64,000 nucleotides of DNA. It comes from Lentzea sp033794685. GTDB taxonomy: Bacteria > Actinomycetota > Actinomycetes > Mycobacteriales > Pseudonocardiaceae. The notes under the pieces are model-generated. The model did no database searches, was not told the DNA's origin, and worked only from the letters and a program-made list of their open reading frames with translations. The position numbers were made by a program, and so were the translations under genes. Where the stretch lies: the NCBI GenBank assembly GCA_033794685.1, contig JARAYZ010000001.1. One strand, 5' to 3'. Positions 51,250 through 59,845 of the stretch are shown piece by piece; positions within the stretch are counted from its first letter, which is position 1; each line of letters opens with the position of its first letter.

Positions 51250-51554
51250 CCAACGCCCTGATCTACCTGATCGTGATGATCGCCGTCGCGGCAGTGGTGT
51301 TCCTGCTCGCGGCGTTGGTGTTCGGGCGCGGCGAGGAGCTCGCGCCCCTGCCGCCCGGCGCCTCGCCCACGAGGCTGCCGTCCGACGACATCACCGAGGA
51401 CGACGTCCGCGAGCTGAAGTTCCAGCAGGTCTTCCGCGGCTACAAGATGACCGAGGTCGACTGGGCGTTGCAGCGGCTCGCGACCGAGGTCGAGACGCTG
51501 CGGGCGCGCGTCGCCGAACTGGAGCGACTGGAGACCAGTGAACACGGATCTTGA
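51246..51554 (+). CDS. small membrane-anchored DivIVA-like protein (Rv1209-like)
   Basis: 102-aa protein with one N-terminal helix (LIYLIVMIAVAAVVFLLAAL), a Pro-rich linker, then a DivIVA-type motif KFQQVFRGYKMTEVDWALQR and a short coiled coil (LATEVETLRARVAELERLE). Such motifs mark polar or septal curvature-sensing proteins. GTG 51246 overlaps the previous stop. Position after gpgS fits Rv1209. Confidence 0.78.
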   Translation: MTNALIYLIVMIAVAAVVFLLAALVFGRGEELAPLPPGASPTRLPSDDITEDDVRELKFQQVFRGYKMTEVDWALQRLATEVETLRARVAELERLETSEHGS

Positions 51555-51939
51555 GCTGACCGTCGAGGTCGCGGCACCGCCCGACACGATCTTCCGGGCC
51601 ATGACCGACTGGGAACGCCAGTCGGAGTGGGTGTTCGGCACCACCGTGAAGGTGGTCGAGGGCGACGGGAAGTCGGTCGGCAGCGAGATCGACGCCGTCA
51701 CGTTCGGCGTCTCCGACCGGATGCGGATCACGCGCTGGGACCCGCCGCACGCCGTCGAGGTGCTCCACCTCGGCAAGGTCGTGAAGGGCACCGGTGTGTT
51801 CGCCGTGCGCGGCAGCCGGTTCGTGTGGAGCGAGAGTCTCGACGTGCCGTTCTTCTACCCGGTGGTGAAGCCGCTCTTCGTCGTGATGCTGCGCCGCTCG
51901 CTGCGACGCTTCGCCCGGTTTGCCGAGGGCTACCGGTGA
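51538..51939 (+). CDS. SRPBCC-family protein
   Basis: 133-aa START/polyketide-cyclase-like fold: VEVAAPPDTIFRAMTDWERQ at the start and a C-terminal amphipathic helix (VVMLRRSLRRFARFAEGYR). It probably binds a hydrophobic ligand. It is embedded between the DivIVA-like gene (17-bp overlap) and tag (GTGA overlap), an arrangement common in this backbone. Confidence 0.82.
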   Translation: MNTDLELTVEVAAPPDTIFRAMTDWERQSEWVFGTTVKVVEGDGKSVGSEIDAVTFGVSDRMRITRWDPPHAVEVLHLGKVVKGTGVFAVRGSRFVWSESLDVPFFYPVVKPLFVVMLRRSLRRFARFAEGYR

Positions 51940-52484
51940 TCGTTCGCTGTCCGTGGGGCGACTCGACCCCGGACTACGCCGAGTACCACGACACCGAGTG
52001 GGGCGTGGAGCTGCACGGCACTCCCGAGCTCTACGAGCGGATGTCGTTGGAGGCGTTCCAGTCCGGGCTGTCGTGGATCACGATCCTGCGCAAGCGGCCG
52101 GCGTTCCGGGCCGCGTTCGGCGACTTCGACCCGAAGCTGGTCGCGGAGTTCGGCCCGGCCGACGTGGAACGGCTGATGGCCGACGCGGGCATCGTCCGGA
52201 ACCGGCTCAAGATCGACGCCGCGATCCACAACGCCCGGCTGATCGTCGCGGAGGCCGTCGACCTGGACGCACTGCTGTGGTCGTTCGCGCCCGCCCGCCA
52301 CAAGCGGCCGAAGACGTTCGCGGACGTGCCGGCCATCACGGACGAGTCGAAGGCGATGGCCAAGGAACTGAAGAAGCGCGGCTTCAAGTTCCTCGGCCCC
52401 ACCACGTGCTACGCGCTGATGCAGGCAACCGGCATGGTCGACGACCACATCTCGACGTGCTACCGCGCCACTAGCGCCCGATGA
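51936..52484 (+). CDS. tag: DNA-3-methyladenine glycosylase I
   Basis: 182-aa base-excision-repair enzyme. It begins RCPWGDSTPDYAEYHDTEWG, with the Tag motif YHDxEWG and zinc-site Cys near the start. The catalytic pocket segment is SLEAFQSGLSWITILRKRP. The C-terminal KFLGPTTCYALMQATGMVDD supplies more zinc ligands, with His in DDHIS. It removes 3-methyladenine. Matches Rv1210 in order. The end overlaps the convergent enoyl-CoA hydratase gene by 14 bp. Confidence 0.93.
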   Translation: MIVRCPWGDSTPDYAEYHDTEWGVELHGTPELYERMSLEAFQSGLSWITILRKRPAFRAAFGDFDPKLVAEFGPADVERLMADAGIVRNRLKIDAAIHNARLIVAEAVDLDALLWSFAPARHKRPKTFADVPAITDESKAMAKELKKRGFKFLGPTTCYALMQATGMVDDHISTCYRATSAR

Positions 52485-53256
52485 ACTTCGGCGCCCGCTT
52501 GTTCACGAAGGCGTCGACCGCCTCGCGGTGATCCTCGGTCGCGCCGCAGTCGGCCTGGGTGCGGCGCTCCGCTTCGAGCGCGTCCTCCAGCGTCCCGTCC
52601 GCCGCCGCGGCCAGCGCTTCCTTGATCTTCGCGTACGCCGTCGTCGGCCCGGCGGCGAGCTTCGCGGCCAGCAGGTGCGCGGTGGACAGCAGTTCGGAGT
52701 CCGGCACGACCTGGTTGACCATGCCGACCCGCAACGCCTCCTCGGCGCCGACGGGCTGCGCGAGCAGCATCATCTCCATCGCTCGGCCGTGCCCGATCAG
52801 CCGCGGCAGCGTGTACGACGCGCCGGAGTCCGCGGTCAGGCCGACGTTCGCGAAGGCCATCAGGAACTTGGCCGACTGGCCCGCGATGCGCAGGTCGGCG
52901 GCGTAGGCGAACGACGCGCCCGCACCCGCCGCGCTGCCGTTGACCGCGGCGATCACCGGCTTCGGCATGCCGATCAGCTCTCGCACGATCGGGTTGTAGT
53001 GCTTCTCGACGGTGTGCAGCGGCGCGGGATCACCGGCCTGTAGCAACCCGATGTGCTCCTTGAGGTCCTGGCCCGCGCAGAACGCCCGGCCGGCACCCGT
53101 GATCACCACCGCGCGCACCGACTCGTCCGCCGCCGCGTCCTGGAGCGCGGCGAGGAACGCCACCTTCAGCGTGACGGTGAAGGCGTTGAACGACTCGGGG
53201 CGGTTGAACGTGAGCGTGCGCACACCATCGGCGTCTTCGACGAGGAGCTCGGACAC
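52471..53256 (-). CDS. enoyl-CoA hydratase/isomerase (PaaG-like)
   Basis: 261-aa crotonase-fold enzyme. The oxyanion-hole segments are AFCAGQDLKEH and NGSAAGAGASFAYAADLRI; a later conserved segment is FANVGLTADSGASYTLPRLIG. Asp in LTADSG at the position used by PaaG-type isomerases supports a phenylacetate-pathway or related isomerase. It is transcribed downstream of a PaaX-family gene with a 10-bp gap, which fits a PaaX-regulated enzyme. GTG 53256. Confidence 0.85.
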   Translation of the reverse strand: MSELLVEDADGVRTLTFNRPESFNAFTVTLKVAFLAALQDAAADESVRAVVITGAGRAFCAGQDLKEHIGLLQAGDPAPLHTVEKHYNPIVRELIGMPKPVIAAVNGSAAGAGASFAYAADLRIAGQSAKFLMAFANVGLTADSGASYTLPRLIGHGRAMEMMLLAQPVGAEEALRVGMVNQVVPDSELLSTAHLLAAKLAAGPTTAYAKIKEALAAAADGTLEDALEAERRTQADCGATEDHREAVDAFVNKRAPKFIGR

Positions 53257-53266
53257 TGGACCTCCA

Positions 53267-54064
53267 TCAAGCTGTGGAAACGTTGCGCACCGGCCGCAGG
53301 CACTCGTCGACGAAACGACTCGTGCCCGGTGCCAGCCGCAGTGTCTGTTCGTCGAAGAACGACGCTGCCGCGTGCCCCGGCCAGTCCGGTGGCAACAGTT
53401 CAGCAGGAAGACCGGGATCGCGGAACAGGAACTTCCGCCACGCGTGCAGCAGCCGCTGTGACGCGGCGAACGCGGTCGCGTCGTCGGTTTCGTCCACAAC
53501 GGACACCGTCTCGTGCCAGTGCGCGACGAACCCGGCGTAGTCGCGGCCCAGTTCGGCCAGGTCCCACGCCTTCGCCGCGAGCTCGGCATCGCCACCGTCG
53601 TGTGAACCGTGAAAAGTTCGTGCGGCGACCTGCTCGGCCGCCAGCACGTCGGCCAGCTCGGCCGAGGGCCGGGGAGCGATCCACGTCACAGGACCGAGCG
53701 CGCCGTAACCGAGCAGTTGCAGTTCGGACGCCAGGTGATCGCGCGAGTCGCGGCCCGGCATCTCCTCCAGCACCACCACGTGCCAGCGACCGTCCCACGT
53801 GGACGGCCCGGTGCGGTAGATGCGGGCAGCGGCCTCGTCGAGCCGCCGTTCCCCGCGGGGTGTCATGGCGTATCCGGGCCCGTCAGGAAGCCGTGAGGGC
53901 TGCAACCAGCCCTGCCGGACCGTGCGGGACACAGCCGTGCGGACAGCCGGCGCGGCGAAACCCAGGGGCTCCAGCAGCCGGACGAGCGCGGCGATGGTGG
54001 CGGCGCCACCGCGATCGCGAAGGTGGCCGCCGTAGACGTCGAAGAGCGCGGAACGGGCTCGCAC
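53267..54064 (-). CDS. PaaX-family transcriptional regulator
   Basis: 265-aa regulator with an N-terminal winged helix (SALFDVYGGHLRDRGGAATI, then VRTAVSRTVRQGWLQPSRLP), the central PaaX domain (STWDGRWHVVVLEEMPGRDS) and the C-terminal region (RKFLFRDPGLPAELLPPDWP). PaaX represses phenylacetate catabolism genes and responds to phenylacetyl-CoA. The partner hydratase gene follows. Start GTG 54064. Confidence 0.87.
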   Translation of the reverse strand: MRARSALFDVYGGHLRDRGGAATIAALVRLLEPLGFAAPAVRTAVSRTVRQGWLQPSRLPDGPGYAMTPRGERRLDEAAARIYRTGPSTWDGRWHVVVLEEMPGRDSRDHLASELQLLGYGALGPVTWIAPRPSAELADVLAAEQVAARTFHGSHDGGDAELAAKAWDLAELGRDYAGFVAHWHETVSVVDETDDATAFAASQRLLHAWRKFLFRDPGLPAELLPPDWPGHAAASFFDEQTLRLAPGTSRFVDECLRPVRNVSTA

Positions 54065-54273
54065 CCGGCCCAGTCTGTCACGACACGGCAGGGCGTGCCC
54101 AAAGTGTTGCCTAGTCGCGAAAACGGGTGCTGATCAGGGACAAGCCAAGATCGACAAACATCACCCGGACTCGCCAAAAGATCGGTTCGGTTTCGCCCCT
54201 GAGTCGCCATAGGGGAGAATGGAGCAGATCCGGCCTGGCCGGACGGGGAAGATGTTGACGATGGGAGCACGCG

Positions 54274-54441
54274 ATGGCGGCCATGAAGCCCCGGACCGGT
54301 GACGGTCCCCTCGAGGTGACCAAGGAGGGACGCGGCATCGTCATGCGCGTTCCGCTCGAGGGTGGTGGGCGCCTCGTCGTCGAGATGTCGGCCGACGAGG
54401 CCAGCGCTCTGGGCGACGCGCTGAAGGCCGCCTCCGGCTGA
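54274..54441 (+). CDS. DUF3117 small protein (Rv1211-like)
   Basis: 55-aa protein beginning MAAMKPRTGDGPLEVTKEGR and ending in an Asp/Glu/Ala-rich helix (SADEASALGDALK). This is the conserved actinobacterial DUF3117 family located between tag and glgA in mycobacteria. It is short, soluble and of unknown function. ATG 54274 or 54283; GGAGCA-type ribosome site is weak. It is preceded by a 209-bp region without a gene. Confidence 0.82.
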   Translation: MAAMKPRTGDGPLEVTKEGRGIVMRVPLEGGGRLVVEMSADEASALGDALKAASG

Positions 54442-54466
54442 GACCTCCCGGTGAGAAGCACGTGAA

Positions 54467-54495
54467 GCCCTGGTTTCCACAGTGGAGACCAGGGC
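54467..54495 (+). terminator. inverted repeat after the DUF3117 gene
   Basis: GCCCTGGTTTCCAC and GTGGAGACCAGGGC form a 14-bp stem with one G-T pair around a single A, 26 bp after the stop. No T tract follows. Confidence 0.5.
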
Positions 54496-54558
54496 ATCGC
54501 TTCGTTCCGGCCGTGGGTCAGAATGAACGGTCGTTAATGCAATAGGGGAGGTCCAGCC

Positions 54559-55989
54559 GTGGCGTCGACGGTTCCGTCAGTGCCCACCAAGCTCGTGGAC
54601 GTCGAGGTGGCCACCACCTCGCGCCGCAACGTTCCGGCGGTCGTGCTCGCGGCCACGGGACCGGCGCTGGGACCGGGCGGCGACGGCATCGACGTCTCCG
54701 ACCTGACCGGCAAGGCCGGCGAGGCGGTGCGGCACGACGAGACCTGGACGCTCGGTGTCGGTACCGGCACGCTCGCCGACTACCGCACGGCCGGTGCGTC
54801 GCTCGTGCGCGCGTTGAGCGGGGACGACGCGCCGAAGACCGCCGACGTCATGCTGACCCCGGACTTCGACGCAGCCAAGGTGCGCGCGTTCGTGCTGGGC
54901 GCGGCGCTCGGTGGCTACCGCTTCAAGGTGACCGGTGAGGACGGCCCGAAGCGCGTCGGCTCGCTGCGGCTGATCACCGCCGACACCGGGTTCGAAGAGG
55001 TGCTCACGTCGGCCGCGCTGAAGGCCCACGCGCTCGCCACGGCGACGTCGCTGACGCGTGATCTCGCGAACACCCCGTCCAACGTCAAGGACCCGCGCTG
55101 GCTCGCGACGACTGCCGCCAGGCTGGCGGACAAGGTCGACGGGCTGAGCGCCACCGTGCGCGACGAGAAGTGGCTGGCACAGCAGGGCTTCGGCGGCGTG
55201 CTGGCGGTCGGCGGCGGCTCGGCCCGCCCGCCGCGCTTCCTGGAGCTGACCTACGGCACCACCGGCCCGCACCTGGTGTTCGTCGGCAAGGGCATCACGT
55301 TCGACACGGGCGGCATCTCGGTGAAGCCCGCCGACGGCATGCACCTCATGCGCACCGACATGGCGGGCGGCGCCGCGGTGATCTCCGCGCTGCTGGCCGT
55401 CGCGCGCCGGCGGCTGCCGGTCCGGGTCACCGGGCTCGTGCCGTGCGCGGAGAACCACGTCTCGGGCTCGGCGTACCGGCCGGGCGACGTCGTGCGCCAC
55501 TACGGCGGCGCGACCACCGAGGTGCAGAACACCGACGCCGAGGGCCGCATGGTCCTGGCCGACGCGATGGCGTACGCGGTGAAGAACCTGAAGCCCGACC
55601 TGGTCGTGGACGTGGCGACGCTGACCGGCGCGATGAAGGTCTCGCTCGGCCTGCGCACGGGCGCGGTGTTCAGCGCGTCCGACGAGATCGCGGCCGAGGT
55701 CGTCGCCGCCGGTGCGAACGTCGGCGAGCAGTGGTGGCGGATGCCGTTGCTGGAGGAGCACGTCGGTGCCGTCGCCAGCGAGATCGCGGACTACAAGCAG
55801 TGCCCGCCCGGCCCCGGTGGCATCACGGCGGCGCTGTTCCTGCAGAAGTTCGCGGGCGACGTGCCGTGGGCGCACCTCGACATCGCTGGTCCGGCGCGGT
55901 CGGAGAAGGTCTACGACGAGGTCGTCGCAGGCGCGACGGGCTTCGGCGCGCGGACGCTGGTCGAGTTGGCTGAAAAATATTCGCGTTAA
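54559..55989 (+). CDS. pepA: leucyl aminopeptidase (M17)
   Basis: 476-aa metalloaminopeptidase. The catalytic C-terminal domain has VGKGITFDTGGISVKPADGM (metal ligands Lys, Asp), RTDMAGGAAV and the family signature NTDAEGRMVL near residue 324. The N-terminal 150 residues form the regulatory/macro-like domain. It cleaves N-terminal residues in peptide turnover. GGGGAGG precedes GTG 54559. Confidence 0.93.
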   Translation: MASTVPSVPTKLVDVEVATTSRRNVPAVVLAATGPALGPGGDGIDVSDLTGKAGEAVRHDETWTLGVGTGTLADYRTAGASLVRALSGDDAPKTADVMLTPDFDAAKVRAFVLGAALGGYRFKVTGEDGPKRVGSLRLITADTGFEEVLTSAALKAHALATATSLTRDLANTPSNVKDPRWLATTAARLADKVDGLSATVRDEKWLAQQGFGGVLAVGGGSARPPRFLELTYGTTGPHLVFVGKGITFDTGGISVKPADGMHLMRTDMAGGAAVISALLAVARRRLPVRVTGLVPCAENHVSGSAYRPGDVVRHYGGATTEVQNTDAEGRMVLADAMAYAVKNLKPDLVVDVATLTGAMKVSLGLRTGAVFSASDEIAAEVVAAGANVGEQWWRMPLLEEHVGAVASEIADYKQCPPGPGGITAALFLQKFAGDVPWAHLDIAGPARSEKVYDEVVAGATGFGARTLVELAEKYSR

Positions 55990-56066
55990 CCTACGATCGG
56001 CCATACGAGACGGCGGCGTTCCACGGCATGATGTGAGCTCCTTCACAACGCCGTAGAGGAGCTCTC

Positions 56067-57665
56067 GTGTTACTCCGCCTGGCACTCGCCGTCTCGCTGG
56101 TCATAGCGTCGTTGTCCCCTGCCACGGCCGCGACGCCGTGGTGGGAACCGGTGGCGCGGCCCGCGCCGGACTCGCAGATCAACGTGACCGGAGAGCCGTT
56201 CAAGGGCGTCGACGGGCAGGGCAGGGTGCGCGGGTTCGTCGACGCGCACAACCACCTCATGACCAACGAGGGCTTCGGCGGCAAGCTGATCTGCGGCAAG
56301 CCGTTCTCCGAGCAGGGCATCGCGGACGCGTTGAAGGACTGCTCGGAGCACCACCCGGCGGGCCTCGGCGCGATCTTCGAGGCGATCGTGACGGGCGACC
56401 TCGACGGCCACGACCCGGTGGGCTGGCCGACGTTCAAGGACTGGCCGTCCTCCACGACGGTCTCGCACCAGCAGAACTACTACGCCTGGCTGGAACGGGC
56501 CTGGCGCGGCGGCCAGCGCGTGCTCGTGCAGGACCTGACGAGCAACGCCACGCTCTGCATCATCCACCCGTTCAAGGACAAGCCGTGCGACGAGATGCAG
56601 TCGGTCCGGCTGCAGGCCCAGCGCACCTACGAGCTGCAGGCGTTCGTCGACAAGCAGTTCGGCGGCGCGGGCAAGGGCTGGTTCCGCATCGTCACGTCGG
56701 CTGAACAGGCGCGGGACGTGATCCAGCAGGGCAAGCTCGCGGTGGTGCTCGGCATCGAGACCTCCGAGCTCTTCGGCTGCCGCACGTTCCTCGACATCCC
56801 GTTGTGCAACAAGACCGCTATCGACCGCGGCCTCGACGAGATGTACGCGCTCGGCGTGCGCAGCGCGTTCCTGTGCCACAAGTTCGACAACGCGCTGTGC
56901 GGCGTCCGGTTCGACTCGGGCACCCAGGGCGGCGTGATCAACGCGGGCCAGTTCCTGCGCACCGGCCAGTGGTGGCAGACCGAGGTCTGCAAGGGCCCGC
57001 AGCAGGACAACCCGATCGGCACCGTCGGCCCGAACGCGCTGATCCCCGCCTCCGCCGTCGCGCCGGCGTACGACCCGGCGAAGCGCTGCAACGTGCGCGG
57101 CCTGACGTCGCTCGGTGAGTACGCGGTGCAGGGCATGATGAAGCGGCACATGATGATCGAGATCGACCACATGAGCGTGAAGGCCGCGGGCCGGACGCTG
57201 GAGCTCGCCGCCCAGGCGAAGTACCCCGGCATCGTCTCGAGCCACAGCTGGATGGACGCCCAGTGGACCGAGAAGGTCTACCAGCTCGGCGGGTTCATCG
57301 CGGGCTACGAGAACGACCCCGGCGGTTACGTCTCGCAGGCCGCCGCCGCGGAACCGTTGCGGCGCAAGTACGACGTGGGCATCGGGTTCGGCTCCGACTA
57401 CAACGGCGTCGGCTCGCACCCGGCCCCGCAGAGCGGCGTGACCTACCCGTTCCGCAGCTACCCGGACGGGCCGCTGGTCGACCGGCAGCGCACCGGCGAG
57501 CGCGTGTGGGACATCAACGTCGACGGCGGCGCGCACATCGGTCTGCTGCCGGACTGGGTCGAGAAGGTCCGTCAGCTCGGCGGTGACCAGCTCGTCCAGG
57601 ACATGCTCGGTGGCGCCGAGTCGTACCTCAGGACGTGGAAGGGGACCCAGACCTGGTCCCGGTGA
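56067..57665 (+). CDS. secreted membrane-dipeptidase-like (M19) metallohydrolase
   Basis: 532-aa exported protein with signal peptide LLRLALAVSLVIASLSPATAA. The metal site begins with VDAHNHLM (HxH type) at about residue 58. Later ligands are VVLGIETSELFG, IEIDHMS and SSHSWMD, and GFGSDYNGVG carries the final Asp. This is the amidohydrolase layout of M19 dipeptidases, longer than the usual 350-400 aa through insertions with extra Cys pairs. It probably cleaves dipeptides outside the cell. It starts 77 bp after pepA. The 3' end overlaps the LysR gene by 38 bp. Confidence 0.78.
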   Translation: MLLRLALAVSLVIASLSPATAATPWWEPVARPAPDSQINVTGEPFKGVDGQGRVRGFVDAHNHLMTNEGFGGKLICGKPFSEQGIADALKDCSEHHPAGLGAIFEAIVTGDLDGHDPVGWPTFKDWPSSTTVSHQQNYYAWLERAWRGGQRVLVQDLTSNATLCIIHPFKDKPCDEMQSVRLQAQRTYELQAFVDKQFGGAGKGWFRIVTSAEQARDVIQQGKLAVVLGIETSELFGCRTFLDIPLCNKTAIDRGLDEMYALGVRSAFLCHKFDNALCGVRFDSGTQGGVINAGQFLRTGQWWQTEVCKGPQQDNPIGTVGPNALIPASAVAPAYDPAKRCNVRGLTSLGEYAVQGMMKRHMMIEIDHMSVKAAGRTLELAAQAKYPGIVSSHSWMDAQWTEKVYQLGGFIAGYENDPGGYVSQAAAAEPLRRKYDVGIGFGSDYNGVGSHPAPQSGVTYPFRSYPDGPLVDRQRTGERVWDINVDGGAHIGLLPDWVEKVRQLGGDQLVQDMLGGAESYLRTWKGTQTWSR

Positions 57666-58548
57666 CGCCGTGAGTCCTCAGGGCGTGGTCGCGGAACGCG
57701 CGGACGGCGGGTGGCAGCGGGTTGTCCCGCAGCCACGTCAGCCCGAAGATCCGGCCGGTCCGCGGCGTCAGTGACAGCTCCCGCAGGCCGGGAGGCGGCG
57801 CGAACTCGGCGTGGGTGAGCAGTGCCACGCCGAGTCCGTGCGCGACCAGGCCGCGCACGGTCTCGATCTCCTGGCACTCGAACACGTAGCGAGGCGTGAT
57901 CCCGGCCGCGGCGCACATGTCGTCGGTGATCTGGCGCAGGCCGTAGCCGGGTTCCAGGGTGATCAGGTCCTCATCGGCCAGGTCCTCGATCCGCACGGCC
58001 CTGCGGGACTCCAGCCGGTGGCCCGACGGCACGACGACGATCAGCGGCTGCTCGAACACGACCACCGACTCGAACTCGGGCCCCTCCGGCGGCGGGGCGA
58101 CCAGCGCCAGGTCGATCTCGCCGCTGACGAGCTTGGCGACCACGGCGTGACGGGCGTTCTGGACCAGGCCGAACCGCACGTGCGGGTGCTCGGCGCGGTA
58201 GCCGCGGACCAGTTCGGGCACGATCGCGCGGCCGAGCATGTGCAGGAAGCCCAGCACGACGCGGCCCTTCTCCGGGTCGAGTTCCTCCTCGACCTCGCGC
58301 AGACCCGGTTCCAGCGCGGCCAGCGAGCGGGTCGCCGCTTCGGCCAGCAACCGGCCCGGCCGCGTGAGGCGGACCCGCCTGCCGTTCTTCGCGATGATCG
58401 GCGTACCGAGCTGCTCACCGAGCTCGGCGATCCACCGGCTGACGGTGGGCTGGGGGAGGCCGAGGCGTTCTGCGACGCGAGTCACGTGCTCGTCCGCGGC
58501 AAGCGCTTTCAACATCGCCAGCTTCGGTGCCAGGTCCGATTCGTTCAC
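57628..58548 (-). CDS. LysR-family transcriptional regulator
   Basis: 306 aa from GTG 58548. The N-terminal HTH (HVTRVAERLGLPQPTVSRWI) is followed by a LysR effector domain (VVLGFLHMLGRAIVPELVRG, then VRGLVAHGLGVALLTHAEF). ATG 58566 would add six residues. It is divergent from an MFS exporter gene with about 50 bp between starts, the standard arrangement for an inducer-responsive efflux switch. Confidence 0.87.
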   Translation of the reverse strand: MNESDLAPKLAMLKALAADEHVTRVAERLGLPQPTVSRWIAELGEQLGTPIIAKNGRRVRLTRPGRLLAEAATRSLAALEPGLREVEEELDPEKGRVVLGFLHMLGRAIVPELVRGYRAEHPHVRFGLVQNARHAVVAKLVSGEIDLALVAPPPEGPEFESVVVFEQPLIVVVPSGHRLESRRAVRIEDLADEDLITLEPGYGLRQITDDMCAAAGITPRYVFECQEIETVRGLVAHGLGVALLTHAEFAPPPGLRELSLTPRTGRIFGLTWLRDNPLPPAVRAFRDHALRTHGVTGTRSGSPSTS

Positions 58549-58600
58549 GGATCGATTCTGGCGCATTTCCGTATTGGACGTATGGCTTAGCGTCAGTTGC

Positions 58601-59845
58601 GTGACCAGGTTGACCGCGTCCATCGCCGCTTCGGGGTTCGCGTGCTTCGCGCTGCTCTACACCCCGCAGGCGGTCATGCCGCAGATCGCGGCAGAGTTCG
58701 GGCTGGGGCCGGGCAGCGCGTCGCTCGCGCTCTCCGCCGCCACGCTCGCGCTGGCGGTGGTCGTCGTGCCGATCGCGATGCTGTCCGAACGGGTCGGGCG
58801 GCGTCCGGTGATCGTGGTCAGCGTGCTGGTGGCGGCGTTGCTCGGGCTCCTGCTCCCGTTCGCGCCGAACTACGAGGTGTTCCTGGTCCTGCGGGTGCTG
58901 CAGGGCGTCGCGGCGGCCGGGGTGCCCGCAGCGTCCATGGCCTACCTCGCGGACGAACTGGACAAGGGGAAGCTCGGCGCCGCCATGGGCGCGATGATCG
59001 CCGGGAACAGCCTGGGCGGCATGTCCGGGCGGCTCGTCACCGGCATGACCTCGGACTGGCTCGGATGGCGCGGCTCCGTGCTGCTGGCCGGTGCGTTCGG
59101 GCTGGTCGCGGCGCTGGTCGTGGTGTTCTTCCTGCCCAGGGCCAGCGCGATGCCGAAGCGGGCGCCGAGCGGCATGAAGGCAGCGCTGCGCGACCCGGTG
59201 CTGTTGTCGTTGTACGTCGTCGCCGTGCTGCTCGTGGGGACGTTCATCTCGTTCTACAACGTCGCGGGCTTCCAGCTCTCCGGTCCCGCCTGGCTCGAGA
59301 CGCTGGTGTTCCTCTTCTACGGGTTCGGCAGCACCGCGGCGGCGTTCGCGGGCAGGCTCGCCGACCGGTTCGGCCGCGGCCGCGTGCTGCTGCTGTGCAT
59401 CGGCGTGCTGGCTCTGGGCGCCCTGGCGAGCCTGGTGTGGGTGCCGCTCGGCCTCGCGATCGTCACCGCCGGGTTCTTCGCCTCGCACACCACGGCGAGC
59501 GGCTGGGTCGCCGCACGGGCTCCGTCGCACGCCCGTGGCCAGGCCTCGGGGCTCTACCTCGCCGGGTTCTACGTCGGCAGCAGCATCGGCGGGACGTCCG
59601 GCGCCACCGCGTACGAGGAGTGGGGCTGGGGCGGACTGGTCCTCGTACTGCTCGGCTGGCTGGCGCTGGCCGCGATGCTCGCTCAGAACTCCAGGGCGAG
59701 GGTGGCGCGCGAGTCGACGGCGGAGATGCTCGTCGTGCCGAGTCGCGGCAGGTCCAGCACCCCTTCGACCATGCCGACCGAGACCGAGCGGGTGTCCGCC
59801 GGCACCTCGACGACGACCGCGAACGGCAGCGGTCCGCCGTCGTAG
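58601..59845 (+). CDS. MFS transporter
   Basis: 414-aa major facilitator with 12 predicted helices. Conserved loop motifs are SERVGRRPVIVVS after helix 2 and ADRFGRGRVLLL after helix 8. It resembles E. coli YnfM-type exporters, which also sit beside a LysR gene. The membrane part ends near residue 360 (LGWLALAAMLAQ). The last 55 residues are polar (Ser/Thr/Gly-rich) and are read antisense to the end of the next gene, so this tail may not be functional. Substrate unknown. Confidence 0.83.
   Translation: MTRLTASIAASGFACFALLYTPQAVMPQIAAEFGLGPGSASLALSAATLALAVVVVPIAMLSERVGRRPVIVVSVLVAALLGLLLPFAPNYEVFLVLRVLQGVAAAGVPAASMAYLADELDKGKLGAAMGAMIAGNSLGGMSGRLVTGMTSDWLGWRGSVLLAGAFGLVAALVVVFFLPRASAMPKRAPSGMKAALRDPVLLSLYVVAVLLVGTFISFYNVAGFQLSGPAWLETLVFLFYGFGSTAAAFAGRLADRFGRGRVLLLCIGVLALGALASLVWVPLGLAIVTAGFFASHTTASGWVAARAPSHARGQASGLYLAGFYVGSSIGGTSGATAYEEWGWGGLVLVLLGWLALAAMLAQNSRARVARESTAEMLVVPSRGRSSTPSTMPTETERVSAGTSTTTANGSGPPS

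Noticed and set aside
53267..54120. extra gene in 53053-54114 on the plus strand
   Set aside because: It is antisense to the PaaX gene and consists of Arg/Pro/Ala-rich sequence with no motif.
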